Positions 56,921-64,000 of a stretch of DNA of 64,000 bases are shown piece after piece; position 1 is the stretch's first letter, and each line of letters opens with the position of its first letter. The stretch covers positions 1 to 64,000 of the forward strand of contig JAUIKY010000012.1 of the NCBI GenBank assembly GCA_030430535.1, in the 5' to 3' direction. Both the position numbers and the translations under genes were made by a program. The notes under the pieces were generated by a model, which was given only the letters and a program-made list of their open reading frames with translations, did no database searches and was not told the origin of the DNA. This stretch comes from Bacteroidia bacterium (GTDB lineage Bacteria; Bacteroidota; Bacteroidia; Flavobacteriales; Flavobacteriaceae).

Positions 56921-56994
56921 TTAGTGTTTTGTTAAAGAGTTAATATCCATATCCTGGTGCCGACAGCAATTTAATTAGTGTGGTAAAACCTTTT

Positions 56995-57363
56995 TTACTT
57001 CACTTTTACTATTTCAACATATTTTTTGCTAAATATATAAATCAAAATTCCGATTGTCAGAAATATTAATTTTTTAAATAAAACAGTTATTGGGATTTCA
57101 TTCCCAAACAGCGCTTTTATAAGTTTTGCTAAAAGGGAAATACCATTGCTTAAAACTAAAATTATAGCCCAAACTTCAATACCGATTTTTCCGAATTTAT
57201 TTTTTGTTAGGATTAGGAATAAAAGTAAACCTTGAATTCCACAGGTAATTATTCCGATTAAATTTCCTGTTCCGAGAGCATATAAATTCCGAACTAAGAG
57301 TATAATTAAGAAGCCAATCAGAAAATATTCGAATATTTTATTCTTTAATATTATTTTTTCCAT
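56995..57363 (-). CDS. Hypothetical membrane protein
   Basis: Four hydrophobic segments; A/T-rich. Confidence 0.5.
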   Translation of the reverse strand: MEKIILKNKIFEYFLIGFLIILLVRNLYALGTGNLIGIITCGIQGLLLFLILTKNKFGKIGIEVWAIILVLSNGISLLAKLIKALFGNEIPITVLFKKLIFLTIGILIYIFSKKYVEIVKVK

Positions 57364-57449
57364 CAGTTTCGGTCGAGAATTTTTTTTCTTTTATTGGATT
57401 AATGCTTGTTGCGATAACTTTCTTTTGAATGATTTTTAAGCGGGTAAAT

Positions 57450-57480
57450 GTCATTTCGAACGCAGTGAGAAATCCCATCC
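57450..57480. repeat. Dispersed repeat fragment (gtcatttcgaacgcagtgagaaatcccatcc)
   Basis: Same family style as 31819 and 61012. Confidence 0.6.
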
Positions 57481-57544
57481 TAAATTATGAAACTCCTTCT
57501 TTCGTCGGAAAGACAAGCTAATCTAAAAACATTTTGGCTTTAAA

Positions 57545-58432
57545 TTATTCGGTGATTTGCGGTACGTTCTTTTCAATATATCTAATAATGGCTTTGGCAA
57601 TATTACGGCCAGTTGCGGCCTCAATGCCTTCCAAACCTGGAGTGGAATTCACTTCCAATAACAAAGGCCCTCTGGCCGATTGCAACATATCCACACCACA
57701 AACAGGTAGTTTTAAAGCACGCGAGGCATTCATGGCCAGTTTCAGCTCATCGTGACTCAGTTTTATGATGTTGGCTTGTCCGCCACGGTGCAAGTTCGAA
57801 CGGAATTCGCCTTCCTTTCCTTGGCGTTTCATCGCACCTACCACTTGTCCGTCAACTACCAAAGCTCGCAAGTCGGCACCACCAGCTTCTTTAATAAATT
57901 CCTGAACGATAACTCGGGCTTGGAGTCCGTTAAAAGCTTCCAAAACGGATTCTGCAGCATTTTTAGTTTCGGCCAAAACCACGCCCAAACCTTGTGTGCC
58001 TTCCAATAATTTAATGATTACGGGCGTACCGCCAACATGTTCAATCACTTCCTCAACATCACGTGAGTAGTTGGTAAATACCGTTTTGGGCATGCCAATT
58101 CCAGCTTTACTTAAACGCTGTAAACTACGCAGTTTATCGCGCGAACGTTGTATCGCATCCGACGTACAAATGGTAAAAACTCCCATCATTTCAAACTGCC
58201 GCACCACGGCACAGCCATAAAAGGTTACCGAGGCACCAATACGCGGTATAATGGCGTCAACGTAATCCAAATAACGGTCTTTGTAATAAATGGTAGGTTT
58301 TTCCTTTTCGATGATGATATCGCATTTTAGCGGATCGATCACTTCAACTTTATGTCCCCGTTTTTCGCCTTCTTCAATAAGCCTTTCGGTGGAATACAGT
58401 TGGTTGTTTCTAGACAGAATAACTATGTTCAT
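57545..58432 (-). CDS. rimK: RimK-type ATP-grasp ligase (ribosomal protein S6--L-glutamate ligase family)
   Basis: [39 protein letters not shown]...[20 protein letters not shown]...[19 protein letters not shown]. Confidence 0.95.
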   Translation of the reverse strand: MNIVILSRNNQLYSTERLIEEGEKRGHKVEVIDPLKCDIIIEKEKPTIYYKDRYLDYVDAIIPRIGASVTFYGCAVVRQFEMMGVFTICTSDAIQRSRDKLRSLQRLSKAGIGMPKTVFTNYSRDVEEVIEHVGGTPVIIKLLEGTQGLGVVLAETKNAAESVLEAFNGLQARVIVQEFIKEAGGADLRALVVDGQVVGAMKRQGKEGEFRSNLHRGGQANIIKLSHDELKLAMNASRALKLPVCGVDMLQSARGPLLLEVNSTPGLEGIEAATGRNIAKAIIRYIEKNVPQITE

Positions 58433-58851
58433 GCTTTGCTTGTTAGGTGCGAAAGGTTTTCCTGGTCTACATCAACCAAAAATTTTTGTTTTAAAAACTG
58501 CCTGCCAATCAAAACAGGAAACCTCATATCGTCTCTAGTGCTTAAAGTTAAGTTAATCTTGTACGTTTTTCCAAAAAATACCACTTCAGATTTTACTTTA
58601 TAGCGGTTTTCCTTAAATCCGTTGCTGCTTTTTACGTCGGTTCTCGAAAATTCCTCAAAAACAATTTCGGTCTTGCCGAAGTTTTTGTGGGTTTTACTAT
58701 TAAAAATACAGCGCAGCGTATGGTTTTCCTCGATAATTTTCGAGCAATGGATGGCCGAGGTGTAAGCCCCGGTGTCGATTTTTACGTCAATATTAAAGAG
58801 TCCTAGTTTTGGGAAATCAACAATATCAACACGTCCTATAATTTTTTTCAT
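58429..58851 (-). CDS. Retropepsin-like ATP-dependent zinc protease (RimB-like)
   Basis: [38 protein letters not shown] (DTGA motif); [15 protein letters not shown]. Confidence 0.92.
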   Translation of the reverse strand: MKKIIGRVDIVDFPKLGLFNIDVKIDTGAYTSAIHCSKIIEENHTLRCIFNSKTHKNFGKTEIVFEEFSRTDVKSSNGFKENRYKVKSEVVFFGKTYKINLTLSTRDDMRFPVLIGRQFLKQKFLVDVDQENLSHLTSKA

Positions 58852-58947
58852 TCTAAATTTTTGTTCAATTGTTATGGCGTTGGCCGGGCTATCCGCTGTA
58901 TCTTTTTAAAACGTCATGGCGAAGGAAATTTTTAATTTCCTGTGGCA

Positions 58948-59103
58948 ATGGCTTTCAATAATCAGAAAACCACTTTACATCAAGGTTTTAAAAAGGATGT
59001 CGCTACTATCCCTAACGTGCCAGCCCGCATTTTACTGGGTGGTTTCAAACTTTTTGCCTGTTTGTTTAGGTTTTTCAAAAAGTGGCGCAATGTAGATAAA
59101 TAA
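58948..59103 (+). CDS. Possible 51-aa small protein
   Basis: MAFNNQKTTLHQGFKKDVATIPNVPARILLGGFKLFACLFRFFKKWRNVDK*; not in ORF track. Confidence 0.4.
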   Translation: MAFNNQKTTLHQGFKKDVATIPNVPARILLGGFKLFACLFRFFKKWRNVDK

Positions 59104-59196
59104 TTAATCTATCGGCCAAAAACTTTTATAAAATATAAGCATTTATTCGGAGTTGATTTTACGAATGGAAAAATTAAAATAATTACCTTTACAACA

Positions 59197-60990
59197 ATGG
59201 ATACCCCCAACTTAGAGATACAGATAAAAACGCTGCCAAACCTACCTGGCGTTTATCAATATTACGATAAAGAAGGCACTATTATTTACGTTGGCAAAGC
59301 CAAAAATTTAAAAAAACGGGTCAGTTCTTATTTCAATAAAACCCACGATAGCGGTAAAACCCGAGTGCTGGTTAAAAAAATAGCCAAAATAAAGCACATT
59401 GTGGTCGATACCGAAACCGATGCACTGCTACTGGAAAATAACCTCATTAAAAAATACCAGCCGCGATATAATGTCATGCTGAAGGACGATAAGTCCTATC
59501 CGTGGATCTGCATAAAAAACGAACGTTTCCCACGGGTGTTTTCTACCCGTCGCGTTTTTAAGGACGGCAGCGAATATTTTGGGCCGTACACCAGCGGAAA
59601 AACCGTGCACACACTGCTCGATTTAATAAAAGGGCTGTACAGTTTGCGTACCTGTAATTATAACCTTTCGGAAGAAAAAGTGGATGCCGGAAAGTACAAA
59701 GTGTGTTTAGAGTACCATTTGGGCAATTGTAAAGGCCCGTGCGAAGGCTTGGAATCTGAAACCGAATACAACGAAAACATAAAAGCGATTAAAGAAATTT
59801 TAAAAGGAAATTTTAAGGATTCGCTACAGCAGTTTAAAGCGCAAATGCTCGATTTTGCCAATAATATGCAGTTTGAGGAGGCCCAAAAAATAAAGGAAAA
59901 ACTGGAGGTTCTGGAAAATTATCAGGCCAAATCGACTGTGGTGAACCCAAAAATCAGTAATGTAGATGTGTTCGCTATTGTGAGTGACGAAAGTTATGGC
60001 TACATCAATTTTTTACAGCTATCGTATGGTTCCATCATTCGGGCGCACACACTCGAAATTAAAAAGAAGCTCGACGAAACCGACAAAGAATTGTTGGAGT
60101 TGGCCGTTACCGAAATCAGGCAACGGTTCAATTCCAAATCCAAAGAAATTTATGTGCCGTTTAAAGTTGATTTGGGAGAGGATGTGAAAGTCACCGTTCC
60201 AAAGTTGGGCGATAAAAAACACATTTTAGACCTATCGCTCCGCAACGCCAAATATTTCAGGATGGAGCGTTTCAAACAAATAAAAATTGTAGACCCCGAC
60301 AGGCACGCCAACCGTATTATGGCGCAAATGAAAGCCGATTTAAGGCTCAGTGAAGAGCCGCGGCATATCGAGTGTTTCGATAATTCGAACATTCAAGGCA
60401 CCAATCCGGTAGCGGCCTGTGTGGTGTTTAAAAACGGCAAGCCCAGTAAAAAAGATTACCGCCATTTTAACATTAAAACCGTGGAAGGTCCAGATGATTT
60501 CGCTTCTATGGAAGAGGTGGTGTATCGTCGTTATAAACGCCTTTTGGACGAAGAGCAACCCTTGCCGCAACTCATTATTATTGATGGAGGAAAAGGGCAG
60601 TTGTCATCGGCTTTAAAAAGTCTCGATGCGCTCAATTTAAGAGGTGAAATTGCCATCATCGGAATTGCTAAACGTTTGGAAGAATTATTTTACCCAAATG
60701 ATCCAATTCCCTTATATTTAGATAAGAAAAGTGAAACGCTAAAAGTGATTCAGCAGTTGCGAAACGAAGCGCACCGTTTTGGTATTGAACACCATCGTAA
60801 CAAACGCAGCAAAACCGCGTTGAATACCGAATTGGAAACCATTCCGGGGGTGGGTGAAAAAACGGTTGTGGAATTGCTTAAGAAGTTCAAATCGGCCAAA
60901 CGCGTGGCGCATGCCAAACTAGACGAGCTGGAAGATGTGGTTGGCGTATCGCGGGCTAAGAAAGTTTATGATTATTATCATGGGAACTAA
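59197..60990 (+). CDS. uvrC: Excinuclease ABC subunit C
   Basis: LPNLPGVYQYYDKEGTIIYVGKAKNLKKRVSSYF (GIY-YIG); HIECFDNSNIQGTNPVAACVVF. Confidence 0.97.
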   Translation: MDTPNLEIQIKTLPNLPGVYQYYDKEGTIIYVGKAKNLKKRVSSYFNKTHDSGKTRVLVKKIAKIKHIVVDTETDALLLENNLIKKYQPRYNVMLKDDKSYPWICIKNERFPRVFSTRRVFKDGSEYFGPYTSGKTVHTLLDLIKGLYSLRTCNYNLSEEKVDAGKYKVCLEYHLGNCKGPCEGLESETEYNENIKAIKEILKGNFKDSLQQFKAQMLDFANNMQFEEAQKIKEKLEVLENYQAKSTVVNPKISNVDVFAIVSDESYGYINFLQLSYGSIIRAHTLEIKKKLDETDKELLELAVTEIRQRFNSKSKEIYVPFKVDLGEDVKVTVPKLGDKKHILDLSLRNAKYFRMERFKQIKIVDPDRHANRIMAQMKADLRLSEEPRHIECFDNSNIQGTNPVAACVVFKNGKPSKKDYRHFNIKTVEGPDDFASMEEVVYRRYKRLLDEEQPLPQLIIIDGGKGQLSSALKSLDALNLRGEIAIIGIAKRLEELFYPNDPIPLYLDKKSETLKVIQQLRNEAHRFGIEHHRNKRSKTALNTELETIPGVGEKTVVELLKKFKSAKRVAHAKLDELEDVVGVSRAKKVYDYYHGN

Positions 60991-61011
60991 GAACATAAAA
61001 TTTAAAGTTTT

Positions 61012-61097
61012 GTCATTTCGACTTTAGGAGAAATCTCATTAAGAATTACAGGTTGGGATGATGTGATGTCTCAATCGTGCCTCATTTCGACATGACA
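61012..61097. repeat. Dispersed inverted repeat (gtcatttcg...cgacatgac)
   Basis: gtcatttcgactttaggagaaatctcatt ... gtgcctcatttcgacatgac. Confidence 0.55.
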
Positions 61098-61123
61098 AAC
61101 ATTTTGAAAATATACATTCGGAC

Positions 61124-63364
61124 TTGATTAAAAAAGCTACCATATTAACCCTTTGCCTACTCACGTTATTTTCCGCGAAAGCGCAAAACAGCGAGCCAGA
61201 GAATACTAAACCTAAAATCGGTTTGGTGTTAAGTGGGGGTGGTGCAAAAGGACTGGCTCATATCGGGGTTTTAAAGGTGGTTGACAGTCTGGGCATAAAG
61301 GTCGATTATGTGGCAGGAACTAGTATGGGGGCAATCATTGGCGGACTTTACGCTTCGGGGTACACCGGGAAACAGCTCGATTCTATTTTTCAGGAAGTCG
61401 ATTTCGATAATATTATAAACGACGATTTGCCCCGCGAATCGAAAGCCTTTTATGAACGTGATAATTCAGAGCGCTATGCCGTAACATTACCGTTTAACAA
61501 ATTTAAGGTGAAGTTGCCTTCGGCCTTGTCGAGAGGCCACAATGTGTACGGATTGCTTTTAAAATTGGCTTTAAACGTTAGCCATATTCAAGATTTTGAT
61601 AAACTGCCCATTCCGTTTTTCTGCATAGCCACCAACATGGAAACGGGGGAACAAGTGGTGCTAGATAAAGGAAATTTGGCCCAAGCGATGGTGGCCAGTG
61701 GCGCATTACCTTCGTTGTTTCAGCCGGTAATTATCGACGATAAAATTTTGATTGATGGCGGTGTGGTGAATAATTACCCCATTGATGAACTGCGCGATAA
61801 AGGGATGGATATCATTATTGGGGTTGATGTTCAAGATGGTTTGTCAAATAGAGAGGAATTAGCTTCGGCACCCGATGTGCTGATTCAAATCAATAACTTC
61901 AGGACCATTAACGCTATGAAGGAAAAGGCCCAAAAAACCGATGTTTACATAAAACCCAACATCAAGGATTTTAATGTGATTTCGTTTGACGAGGGCGATA
62001 AAATAATAGCCAAAGGGCAAGAAGCTGCATGGTCTAAGTTAGATATTTTGAGAACATTGGCATCCAAAAATAGAGAAAATAAACAACCGTTTTTTGAAAA
62101 ACCAATCGATAGTATAACCATTAAAAATTTTGAAATTGCTGGGAACGAAAACTATACCCGGGCATACATTTTAGGAAAACTGAAATTAAAAACCGATGAA
62201 AAAATAAGCTACAAAGATTTCAACGAGGGTATTTACAATGTGGTGGCCACCAATAATTTCGATGTATTTCAGTACGAATTAAAGCGTACGGAAAATGCTG
62301 GAGAATATAATTTTATGGCAAATGTTAAAGAGTCTAAGGTGAATACCTTTTTAAAATTGGGCATCCACTACGATGAGTTGTACAAAAGCGCCGCCTTGGT
62401 AAATTTAACCCAAAAACGCTTATTTTTTAAAAACGATGTGGCTTCGTTGGATTTAATGCTGGGCGATAACGTGCGCTATAATTTTGATTATTTAATTGAC
62501 AAAGGTTTTTACTGGAGCATTGGTTTGAGGTCGCGTTACAACCAATTCAACAAAAATATAAATGCCCAACTTTTGTTGAACGAAGAGGAAATAACAGCAA
62601 CAGGATTGAATAAAATTGATGTAAAGCTTAAAGACCAAACTAATCAGTTTTACGTGCAAACCCTGTTTAGGCGCGATTTTTCACTGAGTATGGGTGGGGA
62701 GCACAAACGTTTGGAGGTTGATTCAGAAACTATTTTGGGCAATAATCCTGATGACGAATTTTTATTTGAAAGTACCGATTATTTCAGTTTGTTTGGTAAT
62801 TTAAAACTCGATACTTACGATAATATATATTTTCCGAAAAAGGGCTTGTACTTCAATGGCCACTTAAATATTTATTTTCATGCTTCTCATTTTGCTGAAA
62901 ATTTTAAAAGCTTCTCCATAGCCAAAGCTGATATGGGGTATGCCTTTAGTGTTTCTGATAAGTTGTCGTTAAACCTTCAAACCAGTGGCGGATTTAAGTT
63001 TGGCGATAAATCTACGCGCACTTTAGATTTCGCTTTGGGAGGTTATGGCAATCATTTAATCAACAATTTTGTGCCCTTTTTGGGATACGATTTTGTTTCG
63101 CTTACTGGGAACAGTTATGTTAAAGCATTCATGGCTGCCGATTACGAAATCATAAAAAAGCACCACATTACTTTTGAAGGCAATTGGGCCAATATTGATG
63201 ATGATATTTTCGATACAGGGGAGTGGTTTACTTTGCCCGATTATCGGGGCTATGCGCTGGGTTACGCCATTGAAACCTTTTTGGGGTCCGTTCAGGCCAA
63301 ATACAGTTACTCGCCCGAACGCGGCCAAGGCAAATGGTTTTTCAATATAGGATTTTGGTTTTAA
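61124..63364 (+). CDS. Patatin-like phospholipase with C-terminal BamA/TamA-like barrel
   Basis: KIGLVLSGGGAKGLAHIGVLKVVDSLGIKVDYVAGTSMGAIIGGLYA; POTRA-like then barrel ending FFNIGFWF; TTG start with signal peptide MIKKATILTLCLLTLFSAKAQ. Confidence 0.92.
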   Translation: MIKKATILTLCLLTLFSAKAQNSEPENTKPKIGLVLSGGGAKGLAHIGVLKVVDSLGIKVDYVAGTSMGAIIGGLYASGYTGKQLDSIFQEVDFDNIINDDLPRESKAFYERDNSERYAVTLPFNKFKVKLPSALSRGHNVYGLLLKLALNVSHIQDFDKLPIPFFCIATNMETGEQVVLDKGNLAQAMVASGALPSLFQPVIIDDKILIDGGVVNNYPIDELRDKGMDIIIGVDVQDGLSNREELASAPDVLIQINNFRTINAMKEKAQKTDVYIKPNIKDFNVISFDEGDKIIAKGQEAAWSKLDILRTLASKNRENKQPFFEKPIDSITIKNFEIAGNENYTRAYILGKLKLKTDEKISYKDFNEGIYNVVATNNFDVFQYELKRTENAGEYNFMANVKESKVNTFLKLGIHYDELYKSAALVNLTQKRLFFKNDVASLDLMLGDNVRYNFDYLIDKGFYWSIGLRSRYNQFNKNINAQLLLNEEEITATGLNKIDVKLKDQTNQFYVQTLFRRDFSLSMGGEHKRLEVDSETILGNNPDDEFLFESTDYFSLFGNLKLDTYDNIYFPKKGLYFNGHLNIYFHASHFAENFKSFSIAKADMGYAFSVSDKLSLNLQTSGGFKFGDKSTRTLDFALGGYGNHLINNFVPFLGYDFVSLTGNSYVKAFMAADYEIIKKHHITFEGNWANIDDDIFDTGEWFTLPDYRGYALGYAIETFLGSVQAKYSYSPERGQGKWFFNIGFWF

Positions 63365-63689
63365 AGGTGCCTGAACTTGCTTTGAATTGAATTTATTTCG
63401 TGGTTTCATTGAATGAAAACTTTTCCCGATATTTGTGATGTTATGAAACTTTTTTGGAAAGATTTATTACAATTTCTTCATTTTCTTATCAAGAGAAATC
63501 CTGAATAAGCTGGCGTTTTTATTATTCCTGTTTGGTCTTTCAGCATAGTCATGGCCATTGATCGTAATCGAAATAAACGCAGGAATCCCTTAATTTTAGT
63601 ATCTTTATATAGTTGATTTTTAATCTGTTGTTGCTCTGATGATTCTGGGTAGTCATCCGGATTCAGAGTGAACCCTAAACTAAACAAAA

Positions 63690-64000
63690 ATGCCCATTTA
63701 TCATAAATTAGGAAACATTCCGCACAAGCGCCACACGCAATTTAGAAAACCTGATGGAAGCTTGTACTACGAACAATTGTTCGGCACTATTGGTTTTGAT
63801 GGCATGTCTACCAACAGTTACCACGAGCAACGCCCCACGCAAGTCAAAGTCATTAAAAAGCAGTACAGCGTTGCGCCGAAAATTGCAAAGGTCAATAATA
63901 TTCAATCGTACCGGTTTAGAGGGTTTCAAGTGAAGCCTGAAAACGATTATCTCGAAAGCCGAAAAACTGTTTTGGTGAATAGCGATTGTGCTATCATTTT
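63690..64000 (+). CDS. hmgA: Homogentisate 1,2-dioxygenase, N-terminal part (truncated by window edge)
   Basis: MPIYHKLGNIPHKRHTQFRKPDGSLYYEQLFGTIGFDGMSTNSYHEQRPTQVKVIKKQYSVAPKIAKVNNIQSYRFRGFQV. Confidence 0.9.
   Translation, partial: MPIYHKLGNIPHKRHTQFRKPDGSLYYEQLFGTIGFDGMSTNSYHEQRPTQVKVIKKQYSVAPKIAKVNNIQSYRFRGFQVKPENDYLESRKTVLVNSDCAII

Noticed and set aside
63478-63687. 69-aa minus-strand ORF upstream of hmgA
   Set aside because: No family match and lies in the likely hmgA promoter/5' region; might be a remnant but not supportable by eye
63708-63929. 73-aa minus-strand ORF in hmgA
   Set aside because: Antisense to the well-supported hmgA N-terminus

Overview
The window is chromosomal DNA from a member of the Bacteroidota, most likely Flavobacteriaceae. 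Evidence for that placement: gldE/gldD, a T9SS sorting tail, TTG-N19-TAnnTTTG promoters, bL21 with a C-terminal extension, and mutY-ssb-gldE-gldD gene order. Most of it is core housekeeping: rng, HU, mutY, ssb, rplU/rpmA, ahcY, greA, aat, tag, truB, uppP, ftsX, leuS, ald, ileS, lspA, uvrC, hmgA. Accessory islands include a beta-propeller phytase with a TonB receptor, a type II R-M locus with Vsr, tandem PL11 rhamnogalacturonan lyases, and a TPP-riboswitch-controlled TonB receptor. A rimK/retropepsin/AstE-like cluster is also present. Observations I rate highest: (1) leuS carries two segments that look like dispersed intergenic repeats read in frame, one of them in the CP1 editing-domain hairpin, plus a divergent insertion before KMSKS; (2) a DUF3127-type protein ends in the same DDLPF tip as SSB; (3) a 30-aa, 70 % basic ORF missed by the ORF track lies between rng and HU; (4) the C5-methyltransferase of the R-M locus carries a MerR-like N-terminal HTH. 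No tRNA, rRNA, CRISPR array, prophage or transposase was recognised. All family assignments come from reading motifs by eye; no database search was run.
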